A stretch of 10,898 bases of DNA from Sporosarcina sp. (GCA_029263945.1 JARIDM010000217.1:1-10898), one strand, 5' to 3'. Shown: positions 1-6,760, numbered from the stretch's first letter. Notes: generated from the letters alone by a model not told the origin. Program-made: numbers and translations.

Positions 1-585
1 TAAAATCATGAGAATATAATTCCACCCACGCATCGACACACTGCCGAGCAACCACCCAATAATTTGGCGAAGTTCCTCTCCAGTGAGGGCAATCATCAAC
101 GATAAAACAGAGCCCAAAAATGACCCGAAAATAATACCCGTTAGAATAATCGTTTCCATTTTCATCGAGCGATCGACCAATTTTGCAAAACTTAACACGA
201 GGAACATCGTAATTCCAGCGCCAATCATACTAAATACAGGGAGCGTATAAATGCCAAGGAACGGGATTGAAAAACCAAAAAAGAGTGTCATCACAGCACC
301 AACCGAGGCGCCGGATGACACTCCGAGTGTGTATGGATCTGCAAGTGGGTTTTTTAACAATCCTTGGAATGCAGCCCCAGCAATTGCCAGCGAAGCACCT
401 ACCAACCCAGCCAGTACAACGCGTGGCATGCGGATCTTCCACAATATATTCGCCGCCGTTGGATCTGCGGATGCATTCCAAAGCGTGTTAATTGGTATTT
501 TCACGGTTCCAATTGATACACCGAGCCACACCGCTACAACTAATGTAGCGGCTGACACGATATAGGCAACGCTTGATTTATTCAC
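1..585 (-). CDS. btuC: BtuC/FecCD-type ABC transporter permease (5' part, cut by left edge)
   Basis: Integral membrane subunit of an iron-siderophore/vitamin B12 importer. The visible 195 residues are the N-terminal part of a family that is usually about 330 residues long. They show an N-terminal membrane segment (about residues 6-26), then the family signature: RMPRVVLAGLVGASLAIAG (52-70), followed by an FQGLLKNPLADPYTLGVSSGA block (73-93). Further hydrophobic helices lie at about 97-135 and 146-168. The start is a GTG at 585-583, with GAGG a few bases upstream. It lies inside the end of the btuF-like gene, so the two overlap by 8 nt (585-578) and are probably translationally coupled. Sequence alone cannot separate B12 from iron-siderophore substrates. 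The cobalamin riboswitch that leads this operon makes B12 or another corrinoid the likely cargo. An ATP-binding subunit would be expected further left but is not in the window. Confidence 0.93.
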   Translation of the reverse strand, partial: MNKSSVAYIVSAATLVVAVWLGVSIGTVKIPINTLWNASADPTAANILWKIRMPRVVLAGLVGASLAIAGAAFQGLLKNPLADPYTLGVSSGASVGAVMTLFFGFSIPFLGIYTLPVFSMIGAGITMFLVLSFAKLVDRSMKMETIILTGIIFGSFLGSVLSLMIALTGEELRQIIGWLLGSVSMRGWNYILMIL

Positions 586-1561
586 CAAAAACCTCAGGGT
601 AGATTGCTTTTGCGATGGCTTCTAAACCATCTGCCAAACGCGGACCTGTGCGACTTGTGATGTTTTCATCTACTTGAATCACTTGTTCTTCTTTAATGGC
701 CGTAATTGTATCGAATCCATCTCGTGCATAGACGTCTTCAACCGCTGTTTCGATATAATCATACATCACGATGATAACATCTGGATTGCGTTTTACAATT
801 TCTTCAGGATCCATCATGACCCATCCTTCTTGATCAGCAGCAATATTTTCTGCGCCTACAAGGTCAAGCATTTCTTGCATAAACGTAGCATTTCCAGGTG
901 TGTAAATTTCAGGTGCTGGAGACGTTTCAACAAATAACGTCTTCTCTTCTTCCACCGTTTCTAACTTCTCTGTGATGTCAGCTACTTTCGCTTTCAAATC
1001 TTCAATAATTTGATTTGCCTCATCGACTTTGTCTGTTACTTGACCCATCATTTCAATTGTTGCATAGGTCTCTTCAAAATTTGCTGCATTGTTAATCACA
1101 ATTACAGGAATGCCTGCATCACGAATTTGGTCTAGTCCCTCGGAACTTGAACCAAGGACCATTTCATGTGCAAAGACCATTTCTGGATTTAAGGAAATGA
1201 TTTTTTCAATATTAATTTCAAAGCCACCGATTGACTCTTTCTCTTCAACTTCTGCAGGGAAATCATCATTATCTGTTACGGCAACAACTTCGTCTGCAAG
1301 ACCAAGTGCAAATAAAACTTCGGTATTACTTGGCACAAGTGAAACGATTGTTGTGGGTGCAGCTTCCACAGTAATTTCATTGTCAACTGCATCTGTAATC
1401 GTCAGCGGATAGAGGGCAACTTCAGCCTCTTCTGTTCCTTGACCTTCTTCAACTTGTTCTTTTTCAATTGCGGGTGCATCTTCTGTTGCCGTGCCGCCAC
1501 AAGCAGCTAGCATAAATACTGCCAGTACCGAAACGAGCCATAACTTCCACATGTTCTTCAT
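578..1561 (-). CDS. btuF: Cobalamin ABC transporter substrate-binding lipoprotein (BtuF-like)
   Basis: Extracellular lipid-anchored binding protein that captures the ligand, probably cobalamin, and delivers it to the adjacent permease. It is 327 residues long. It begins with a lipoprotein signal peptide (Lys-6 region, hydrophobic 7-19, lipobox L18-A-A-C21), so Cys21 should be the lipidated first mature residue. A Glu/Thr/Ala-rich linker (about 22-50) leads into the class III periplasmic-binding fold (PF01497 family). The first lobe has a V-S-L-V-P-S-N-T-E motif (72-81) and an I-GG-E-N-I-E-K-I block (111-121). A long helix (about 165-205) bridges the lobes, and the second lobe ends in SRTGPRLADGLEAIAKAIYP (303-322), characteristic of BtuF-like members. 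I chose the ATG at 1561-1559 because GGAGG (1574-1570) sits 8 nt upstream and the signal peptide starts there. The frame is open further upstream, but that stretch is riboswitch RNA. It is the first gene of the riboswitch-controlled operon. B12 specificity rests on the riboswitch, so another corrinoid is possible. Confidence 0.93.
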   Translation of the reverse strand: MKNMWKLWLVSVLAVFMLAACGGTATEDAPAIEKEQVEEGQGTEEAEVALYPLTITDAVDNEITVEAAPTTIVSLVPSNTEVLFALGLADEVVAVTDNDDFPAEVEEKESIGGFEINIEKIISLNPEMVFAHEMVLGSSSEGLDQIRDAGIPVIVINNAANFEETYATIEMMGQVTDKVDEANQIIEDLKAKVADITEKLETVEEEKTLFVETSPAPEIYTPGNATFMQEMLDLVGAENIAADQEGWVMMDPEEIVKRNPDVIIVMYDYIETAVEDVYARDGFDTITAIKEEQVIQVDENITSRTGPRLADGLEAIAKAIYPEVFGE

Positions 1562-1583
1562 AGTTCTTTCCTCCATTTTCTCC

Positions 1584-1617
1584 AAATAAAAATCCCCCGT
1601 TGCATAACGAAGGGATT
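1584..1617 (-). terminator. Intrinsic terminator in the riboswitch expression platform
   Basis: Read on the minus strand, AATCCCTTCGTT and AACGGGGGATT form about 11 base pairs (one bulged T, some G-T wobble) around an ATGC loop, followed at once by TTTTATTT. The hairpin lies between the cobalamin aptamer and the Shine-Dalgarno of the btuF-like gene, where a transcriptional OFF switch belongs. Its 5' arm contains CAATCC (1618-1613), which can instead pair with an upstream GGATTG (1666-1661). This suggests an antiterminator alternative when no ligand is bound. The pairing is seen in the sequence; the switching mechanism is inferred. Confidence 0.75.
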
Positions 1618-1692
1618 GGCGTTGTGAAAACCTAGGCATCGAAAATAAGCCGATTTCCATCAATCCTAATCCTCGTAGGTTTTTGGGCAATT

Positions 1693-1857
1693 CATAAAGG
1701 CAGGTCTCCTGGCTTGTGGTCATCATAGATTGCGCCTTCCCAGAATTTCTTCCAGTGACTTTTTTGGCAATCTACTCGCACATACAGTGGCGGGACCGCA
1801 TCGGCATTGAACCGATTTCCCTTTTAACTTCGTCTTCTATGACAAAGCACCTTTATG
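1693..1857 (-). promoter_or_regulatory. Cobalamin riboswitch aptamer
   Basis: A cis-acting RNA that binds adenosylcobalamin or a related corrinoid and usually represses the downstream transport genes. On the minus strand the full aptamer is visible. P1 is closed by CATAAAGG (1857-1850) pairing perfectly with CCTTTATG (1700-1693). Next come the conserved AAAGGTGC segment, GTTAAAAGGGAA with CGGTTCAATGCCGATGCGG, and the highly conserved CCCGCCACTGTATG core. The B12 box AGCCAGGAGACCTGCC (1714-1699) closes the 3' side. About 75 nt downstream is a terminator hairpin just before the btuF-like Shine-Dalgarno, so control is probably by transcription attenuation. An open reading frame continuous with btuF runs through part of it, but I regard that as accidental. 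Confidence 0.95.
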
Positions 1858-1885
1858 TTTGGACTGTAATTTTTCTTCAACCTTC

Positions 1886-1913
1886 AGTATACTACAAATT
1901 TCGTACGTGTCGA
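1886..1913 (-). promoter_or_regulatory. Sigma-A-type promoter of the riboswitch/btuF/btuC operon
   Basis: On the minus strand, TCGACA (1913-1908, 5 of 6 matches to TTGACA) is separated by 16 nt from TATACT (1891-1886, 5 of 6 matches to TATAAT). Transcription would start near 1879, about 20 nt before the P1 stem of the riboswitch, a sensible leader length. No other good candidate lies between this point and the argS terminator. Confidence 0.65.
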
Positions 1914-1930
1914 GAGACGTACATGGAGGT

Positions 1931-2060
1931 TGATTGACGCGACTGCGACTTAATTGGGCGAAATATAATTTATTTGGGCGATTTTTTGTTTTATTGGGCG
2001 GATTCTGCATTAATTGGGCGTATTTCACCTTAATTGGGCGATTTTCAACTTAATTGGGCG
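1931..2060. repeat. Tandem array of a 10-bp core at exact 20-bp spacing
   Basis: Six copies of a core close to TAATTGGGCG begin at 1951, 1971, 1991, 2011, 2031 and 2051. Copies 1, 4, 5 and 6 are identical; copy 2 reads TATTTGGGCG and copy 3 TTATTGGGCG. A degenerate, in-phase seventh copy (TGATTGACGC) lies at 1931-1940. The 10-bp spacers vary but are mostly T-rich, and each ends in T, so the longer core is TTAATTGGGCG. The array fills the gap between the argS terminator and the btu operon promoter. Twenty bp is about two helical turns, so all copies face the same side of the DNA. The period is not a multiple of three and no coding use is evident. Its role is unknown. Confidence 0.9.
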
Positions 2061-2080
2061 TATCGCCGATTTTAGCCACC

Positions 2081-2111
2081 AAAAAACCGCTACGCATTCA
2101 AATCGTAGCGG
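2081..2111 (-). terminator. Intrinsic terminator downstream of argS
   Basis: On the minus strand, CCGCTACG (2111-2104), a 9-nt loop and CGTAGCGG (2094-2087) form a perfect 8-bp GC-rich stem followed by six Ts (2086-2081). It lies 11 nt after the argS stop codon and should end the ywiB-argS transcript before the 20-bp repeat array. Confidence 0.92.
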
Positions 2112-2122
2112 CACAAATCGAG

Positions 2123-3790
2123 TTACATTTTTTCTGGTGCAGAAACACCTATTAATCTTAGTGCATTGGCAATCGTCGTACGTGTTGCGGTCACTAAGGC
2201 AAGACGTGCTTCGGATAGTTCACGATTTTCTACATTCAATACTTTTTCAGCATTGTAGAAGGAGTGGAAAGCTGCTGCAACTTCTTGAATGTAGGTTGCA
2301 ATACGATGTGGCCCTCGGAATTTCGCCGCATCTGCAACGACTTGTGGGAAGTCTCCTATTTTCTTCAATAAATTAATTTCATGTTCAGCTGTTAACAAGT
2401 CAACATGATCAGTGGATGCTTCCATGTCTAACTCTTTGGATTGATTGATAATCGATGAAATTCGTGCATGCCCATATTGTGCATAATAGACTGGGTTTTC
2501 ACTTGATTCGGATACGGCAAGGTCAAGGTCAAAATCCATTTGCGTATCGCCTGAACGCATGACGAAGAAATAACGCACGGCATCTAGGCCAACTTCTTCA
2601 ACAAGTTCACGTAACGTAACTGCTTTACCCGTACGTTTACTCATCATCATGCGCTCCCCATCTTTATAGAGGTGAACCATTTGCGAAACGATGACTTCAA
2701 GCGTGTCTTTTTCATAACCGAGCGCTTCTATCGCCGCTTTCATCCGCGGAATGTACCCGTGGTGGTCCGCACCCCAAATGTTAATCAGTTTGTCAAAACC
2801 ACGTTGAATTTTGTCTTCATGATACGCAATGTCCGGCAAAATATAAGTGAAAGAACCGTCTTTTTTAATTAACACACGGTCTTTGTCATCTCCAAATGTT
2901 CTTGAACGGAACCAAGTGGCACCATCCTCTTCAAAGATATGGCCGTTTTCACGTAGCTTCTGAAGCGCACTTTCAATTTTCCCACTGCCATATAATGTTG
3001 ATTCAGAGAACCAATTATCAAAAACGACACGGAAATTGGAAAGGTCTGTTTTTAATTTCTCGAGTTCATAGTTTAAGCCGTATGAACGGAAAAAGTCATA
3101 GCGCTCTTGCGCGGTCACATTTTTGTATTGATCACCGTATTTCTCTACAAGTGTTTTTCCGATGCCAATAATGTCTTTTCCATGATAGCCGTCTGTCGGC
3201 ATGTCCACATCTTCGCCAAGTGCTTGGAAATAGCGCGCTTCAACAGATCGTGCTAAATTGTCAATTTGGTTTCCTGCGTCGTTAATATAATATTCACGTT
3301 CCACATCATATCCTGCAAAATCTAGGACGTTACATAGAGAATCCCCAACCGATGCACCGCGTGCGTGGCCTAAGTGGAGATCTCCTGTTGGATTGGCAGA
3401 AACAAACTCTACTTGAATTCTTTCGCCGTTTCCTGAATTCGTACGTCCATATTCCGCGCCTTGTAGCAGGACGGTCTTCACCACTTCTTGTAAATAGTCT
3501 TTGTTTAACGTGATGTTAATAAAACCAGGACCCGCAACTTCGATTTTTTCAATTGACGCACTTTCTTTGTCAATCGCTTCAATAATGGCTTCCGCAATGA
3601 CACGCGGTGGCTTTTTCGCTAACTTTGTAAGCTGCATCGCAATATTCGTTGCGTAATCACCATTTTCTTTGTTTCTTGGTGTCTCTAATAATACTTGTGG
3701 CATTGTGCTTTCTTCTACAAGCGCTGCTTTTAACACCGCCTGATGAAGTGCTTCTTTTACTTTTTGTTGAATTTGCTCGACTGCGTTCAT
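2123..3790 (-). CDS. argS: Arginyl-tRNA synthetase
   Basis: Cytoplasmic class I aminoacyl-tRNA synthetase that charges tRNA-Arg with arginine using ATP. The 555 residues equal the usual bacterial length. The N-terminal additional domain (about 1-110) is followed by the Rossmann catalytic core. This contains the HIGH signature as HLGH (139-142, in an FVSANPTGDLHLGHARG context), an NDAGNQI motif (170-176) and the GADHHGYIPR segment (340-349). The second signature appears as MMMSKRTG (381-388). The C-terminal anticodon-binding domain ends in GVSAPEKM, typical of bacterial ArgS. The ATG at 3790-3788 is chosen because GGAGGG (3802-3797) lies about 6 nt upstream. The ATG overlaps the ywiB stop codon (ATGA), so translation is probably coupled. 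No key residue appears to be missing. Confidence 0.98.
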   Translation of the reverse strand: MNAVEQIQQKVKEALHQAVLKAALVEESTMPQVLLETPRNKENGDYATNIAMQLTKLAKKPPRVIAEAIIEAIDKESASIEKIEVAGPGFINITLNKDYLQEVVKTVLLQGAEYGRTNSGNGERIQVEFVSANPTGDLHLGHARGASVGDSLCNVLDFAGYDVEREYYINDAGNQIDNLARSVEARYFQALGEDVDMPTDGYHGKDIIGIGKTLVEKYGDQYKNVTAQERYDFFRSYGLNYELEKLKTDLSNFRVVFDNWFSESTLYGSGKIESALQKLRENGHIFEEDGATWFRSRTFGDDKDRVLIKKDGSFTYILPDIAYHEDKIQRGFDKLINIWGADHHGYIPRMKAAIEALGYEKDTLEVIVSQMVHLYKDGERMMMSKRTGKAVTLRELVEEVGLDAVRYFFVMRSGDTQMDFDLDLAVSESSENPVYYAQYGHARISSIINQSKELDMEASTDHVDLLTAEHEINLLKKIGDFPQVVADAAKFRGPHRIATYIQEVAAAFHSFYNAEKVLNVENRELSEARLALVTATRTTIANALRLIGVSAPEKM

Positions 3791-4239
3791 TTTATTCCCT
3801 CCGAATATGTAATAGAAAGTTCATATTTTCCAAGTAACGAATCTGCGGTATAAAGTTCGTAGTGTACTGAAAAACGTCCTTCAGTTGATGTTGTTTCATT
3901 TATAGATTCAAGATGCTTCGTTCTCACGCGTAGTTTTAAATTGGCTTGGGCATTTTTGTACGCCCCTGGCCGTTCTGCATCCTTTAAAAAAGGTAAGCGC
4001 ATGTTAAGCGGACCTGACCGCATAATTAACGCCTGTTCATTCCCCATTTTAACGGTCGTTTGAATCGCATCATCATTTTGTTGTTCGACAAATTTCAAAT
4101 AAGCAATCCCTGCTTTTTCAATATAACTGCCTGTTGTTTGTATTTCATGCGTCTCTTTAGCCTGTCCTGGATGTTGAATAGACGAATGGAGTCGAATGGC
4201 TACAGGTCGATCGAGGTGCAACGCGTCCATTACCTTCAC
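3787..4239 (-). CDS. ywiB: YwiB family protein (DUF1934)
   Basis: Small cytoplasmic protein of about 150 residues, without signal peptide or membrane segment. Family members adopt a lipocalin-like beta barrel, and no biochemical function is established. Alternating polar and hydrophobic segments fit a beta-rich fold: VAIRLHSSI near the start, then ETHEIQTTGSYIEKAGIAYL, and KLRVRTKHLESI and GRFSVHYELY in the second half. It is followed directly by argS with a 4-nt overlap, the arrangement also known in B. subtilis, which supports the assignment. The start is uncertain. A GTG at 4239-4237 has AAGGA very close upstream. The ATG at 4230-4228 would give 147 residues but lacks a well-spaced ribosome binding site. 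A perfect TATAAT lies upstream at 4326-4321 on the same strand, without a good -35 box. Confidence 0.85.
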   Translation of the reverse strand: MKVMDALHLDRPVAIRLHSSIQHPGQAKETHEIQTTGSYIEKAGIAYLKFVEQQNDDAIQTTVKMGNEQALIMRSGPLNMRLPFLKDAERPGAYKNAQANLKLRVRTKHLESINETTSTEGRFSVHYELYTADSLLGKYELSITYSEGIK

Positions 4240-4297
4240 CGTCCTTTTATTAATAAACCATCAGCTTATTGCTGGGGTAGTTTTGAAATGGATTCAC

Positions 4298-4310
4298 TTT
4301 ACAATGTAAA
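4298..4310. promoter_or_regulatory. 13-bp palindrome in the ywiB/pbpG divergent region
   Basis: TTTACAATGTAAA is a perfect inverted repeat around a single central base. It lies just downstream of a TATAAT hexamer read on the minus strand (4326-4321), about 60 nt before the ywiB start, so it would fall in the early transcribed region of that gene. This is a typical place for a repressor site. Its AT-richness means chance cannot be excluded, and I do not recognise it as the site of a named regulator. Confidence 0.3.
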
Positions 4311-4390
4311 ATATCTTCTCATTATAGCCTTCTTTTGCACTACATTCCATTATCCTCTGTCATTTATTTAAATTAATTGAAATTAAGTCC

Positions 4391-4420
4391 GTTTAATCTC
4401 ACTCGATTCGTCTCATACTA
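4391..4420 (+). promoter_or_regulatory. Forespore (sigma-G/sigma-F-like) promoter of pbpG
   Basis: GTTTA (4391-4395), an 18-nt spacer and CATACTA (4414-4420) match the sigma-G pattern GHATR - N17/18 - CATNNTA: perfectly at -10, 4 of 5 at -35. The same bases also fit much of the sigma-F pattern (GYWTA at -35, ANANTW at -10), but the GG of the sigma-F -10 is absent. The expected transcription start near 4427 gives a short leader carrying the Shine-Dalgarno of the downstream PBP. The B. subtilis orthologue is known to be forespore-expressed, mainly under sigma-F with some sigma-G use. The match is visible; actual use is inferred. Confidence 0.5.
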
Positions 4421-4454
4421 TCTACTAATCATAACTCGGACGGGAAGGGATCGT

Positions 4455-6509
4455 ATGCAGCGGACAGATTACGTGAAAAAGAAAAAAAAGCGCCTGTTTT
4501 GGCGACGGTCCATTTTACTCACCATCACTGCCATTACTTCTTCACTTACCCTGATTGGTGGCCTAATGCTCTATGCACAAATCACAGGTGCACCTTCGCT
4601 CAGCGTACCAAAAGCTTCTGTTTTCCTCGATAAAGATGGGAAACAAGTCGGGGATCATTTTGCTGCTGAACGTCGTTATTGGGTCGGGTTAGAGGATGTC
4701 TCACCTTTTTTACTCGATGCGTTTGTCGCAACAGAAGATCGAAACTTTTACAAGCATCATGGTTTTGATTATAAACGAATAGCTGGAGCTATCTTAAAAG
4801 ATGTAAAAACACAGAGTAAAGCGGAAGGTGCGAGTACCATCACACAGCAATATGCCCGGAATCTCTATTTATCACACGCAAAAACGTGGAAACGTAAAGC
4901 AAACGAAGCCTTACTTGCTTACCGAATCGAACGTTTTTATGATAAAGACGTTATTTTAGAAGGCTACTTAAATACGATTTACTTTGGACATGGCATGTAC
5001 GGCGTTGAAGCAGCAAGCAAGTTTTATTTTGCAAAGTCAGCAAAGGAGTTAACGCTTGAGGAATCTGCAGTGATCACTGCAATTGCAAAAGGACCTTCAG
5101 CTTATTCACCCATTGACCAACCTGAGAAATCGACCGCCCGAAAAGAAGTGGTGTTATCCCTGATGAAGGCCCAGGGGTATATTACCGAAAGCCAAAAAGA
5201 ACGCGCCCTTCAGACAAAAATTGTCTTGAAAGCAGAAGAATGGGCAGATAAAAAGCGAGTGGCCCCTTACTTTTTGGACGAAGTGTGGCGAGAAACAGAA
5301 AAAATCCTTTCAACTAAAGGTCGACATCCTGCAGAAGGAGGGTGGACGATTCGAACAACCTTAAATCCGCATCACCAACAAACGGCAGAGGATGTTATTA
5401 CAAAATGGATGCCTGATAGTGAACTGCAAATCGGTTTCATGTCTATGGATCCTAAAAGTGGCGACATCACGGCGTTAGTCGGTGGGACCCATTACGGAAA
5501 AAGTCCATTTAATCGTGCAACGCAAGCAAAACGGCAACCCGGTTCTGCCATTAAACCGATTTTATATGCAGCGGCACTCGAAAATGGTTTTAACCCCCTT
5601 ACGTTTATAATGCCTGAAAAAACAATTTTTACTTACGATGACGGCCGAGAATCATATGAACCCAAAAACGTGAACGGAAAGTTTGCTGACCATCCAATTT
5701 CACTCGCGCAGGCATTGGCCATTTCAGATAATATCTTCGCAGTGAAAACACTTGAAGAAATCGGGTATAAAAACTTTCAAAATATGGCGGAACGACTTGG
5801 CATTGAAGCGACTTTACCAGCATTGCCCGCCACTGCACTTGGAACTACTGAAGTAACGTTAGCAGATATGACAAATGCATTCAGTCGAATTGCCGCAGGT
5901 GGCGTTGAAGTGCAGCCGAGTACAATCATTTCAATCATGGATGCGGAAGGTAAAGTTGTTTACGAGCGGAAAAAGACGAAGAAAAAGCAAGTCATTTCCG
6001 AACAAGATGCTTTTATTCTTACCCATCTTTTAACGGGTATGTTTGATCCTGTATTCAATGATTATTCATCGGCAACTGGACTTTCAATGCGGCCAAAACA
6101 AACGAGACCCTACGCCGCTAAGTCAGGGACGACGATTTCCGATCAATACCTCATTGGCTATTCACCCTCCCTAACTGCTGGTGTTTGGACTGGTTTTGAC
6201 GTAGGAAAACAACTTGAAGACGCTGCAGATCAGGCAGCCTCTAAGAAAATTTGGATTGAATTTATGGAAACGGCACATCGTGGTCAATCTGCGCAACCTT
6301 TCCTCCCACCAAAAGGAGTCACCAGCGTCATTGTGGACGTGGAGACGGGTGGACTCGCCGTAGCCGAATGCGAGCGCCAAAGGTTAATGTATGTAAAAGA
6401 CAAAGACATTCCCGAAAAACTATGTACAGATAAGTCCCTGTTGGAACTTCGCTCGACAGGAAAAAAAGAAAAAGGACTGAACCTCTTCCCGTTTTCTTTC
6501 TTTGATTAA
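4455..6509 (+). CDS. pbpG: Class A penicillin-binding protein (PbpG-like, bifunctional)
   Basis: Membrane-anchored peptidoglycan synthase of 684 residues with glycosyltransferase and transpeptidase activities. A basic cytoplasmic N-terminus (residues 1-19) precedes one membrane anchor (about 20-41). The GT51 domain follows: catalytic Glu94 in ATEDRNFYKHHGFD (92-105), GASTITQQYARNLYL (125-139), R-K-x-x-E-x-x-L-A-Y-R-I-E (148-159), and GYLNTIYFGHGMYGVEAAS (170-188). The penicillin-binding domain has all three motifs: S364-A-I-K367, S424-D-N426 and K556-S-G-T559. Length and motifs fit B. subtilis PbpG (YwhE), a forespore PBP used in germ-cell-wall synthesis. The ATG at 4455 is chosen because GGAAGGGA (4443-4450) precedes it and the membrane-anchor topology then makes sense. 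An upstream in-frame ATG at 4377 would place the start before the predicted promoter. The gene is monocistronic and ends at a strong terminator. Confidence 0.95.
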   Translation: MQRTDYVKKKKKRLFWRRSILLTITAITSSLTLIGGLMLYAQITGAPSLSVPKASVFLDKDGKQVGDHFAAERRYWVGLEDVSPFLLDAFVATEDRNFYKHHGFDYKRIAGAILKDVKTQSKAEGASTITQQYARNLYLSHAKTWKRKANEALLAYRIERFYDKDVILEGYLNTIYFGHGMYGVEAASKFYFAKSAKELTLEESAVITAIAKGPSAYSPIDQPEKSTARKEVVLSLMKAQGYITESQKERALQTKIVLKAEEWADKKRVAPYFLDEVWRETEKILSTKGRHPAEGGWTIRTTLNPHHQQTAEDVITKWMPDSELQIGFMSMDPKSGDITALVGGTHYGKSPFNRATQAKRQPGSAIKPILYAAALENGFNPLTFIMPEKTIFTYDDGRESYEPKNVNGKFADHPISLAQALAISDNIFAVKTLEEIGYKNFQNMAERLGIEATLPALPATALGTTEVTLADMTNAFSRIAAGGVEVQPSTIISIMDAEGKVVYERKKTKKKQVISEQDAFILTHLLTGMFDPVFNDYSSATGLSMRPKQTRPYAAKSGTTISDQYLIGYSPSLTAGVWTGFDVGKQLEDAADQAASKKIWIEFMETAHRGQSAQPFLPPKGVTSVIVDVETGGLAVAECERQRLMYVKDKDIPEKLCTDKSLLELRSTGKKEKGLNLFPFSFFD

Positions 6510-6536
6510 GCTGGAACGCACACGGCGTCCCAAATT

Positions 6537-6582
6537 AAAAAAGCTCCTTTTCCCGTTTATTAGCGGGAAAGGGAGCTTTCTT
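6537..6582. terminator. Strong bidirectional terminator after pbpG
   Basis: AAAGCTCC-TTTTCCCG (6540-6555) pairs with CGGGAAAG-GGAGCTTT (6564-6579) over 16 bp with a single G-T wobble and an 8-nt loop. A T-rich tail (CTTTCTTG) follows on the plus strand, and a run of As precedes it, which gives a T-run on the minus strand. It lies 30 nt after the pbpG stop. It can also stop minus-strand transcripts coming from ywhD, for which I see no nearer hairpin with a T-tract. Confidence 0.93.
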
Positions 6583-6583
6583 G

Positions 6584-6760
6584 TCAATCGGGCGTATCTC
6601 CAGCGTAAAGTTATCGCGCTTGGGTTGGTTTGACAACCTCACTCGAAGAAAGACACCTTCTTGACTGTCCTAGCTTACATGAGCAAGCTATAATACAGTG
6701 TACTGCGTTTCGGACTGACATTCAACTCTCTTGATAAAAAACATTGAAAACCAATCTCTT
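6584..6760. other. Structured intergenic spacer between pbpG and ywhD
   Basis: No convincing gene is seen in this stretch. It opens with TCAATCGGGCGTATCTCC (6584-6601), which resembles the last unit of the 20-bp array at 2050-2067. A run of small inverted repeats follows: GGTT-TGAC-AACC (6627-6638), AAGAA...TTCTT around 6646-6662, TAGCTT...AAGCTA (6671-6690, 8-nt loop) and CAGT-GT-ACTG (6696-6705). GTCC (6667-6670) and GGAC (6712-6715) could close the last two into a small branched structure. It could be a repeated extragenic element, the 3' end of the ywhD transcript, or a relic of deleted DNA. Confidence 0.4.

Noticed and set aside
251..565. 104-codon plus-strand frame opposite the permease
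   Set aside because: It is antisense to a well-supported FecCD permease with clear family motifs and has no recognisable features of its own.
1562..1726. N-terminal extension of the btuF-like frame (55 extra codons)
   Set aside because: It lies over the B12 box, expression platform and terminator of the riboswitch. The true start has GGAGG and begins a clean lipoprotein signal peptide.
1837..2028. 63-codon minus-strand frame through the repeat array
   Set aside because: It runs from the 20-bp repeats through the btu promoter into the riboswitch aptamer. The repeat period is not a multiple of three, the peptide has no recognisable character, and no ribosome binding site is seen.
1931..2060. 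CRISPR array
   Set aside because: The repeated core is only about 10-11 bp with 10-bp spacers, far shorter than CRISPR repeats and spacers, and there are no cas genes.
2014..2376. 120-codon plus-strand frame opposite argS and its terminator
   Set aside because: It crosses the repeat array and terminator and is antisense to the conserved argS C-terminus, so it is a shadow frame.
4377..4454. Upstream ATG of the PBP frame (26 more residues)
   Set aside because: It would begin before the forespore promoter and lacks a ribosome binding site. The ATG at 4455 has one and gives the normal N-terminal anchor topology.
6661..6694. TTGACT and TATAAT as a plus-strand promoter in the pbpG-ywhD spacer
   Set aside because: The boxes are 22 nt apart, too far for a sigma-A promoter, and the next gene downstream lies on the other strand.
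6611..6721. 36-codon minus-strand small frame in the pbpG-ywhD spacer
   Set aside because: It has a poor ribosome binding site and no recognisable protein features, and it coincides with the hairpin cluster, which explains the sequence better.
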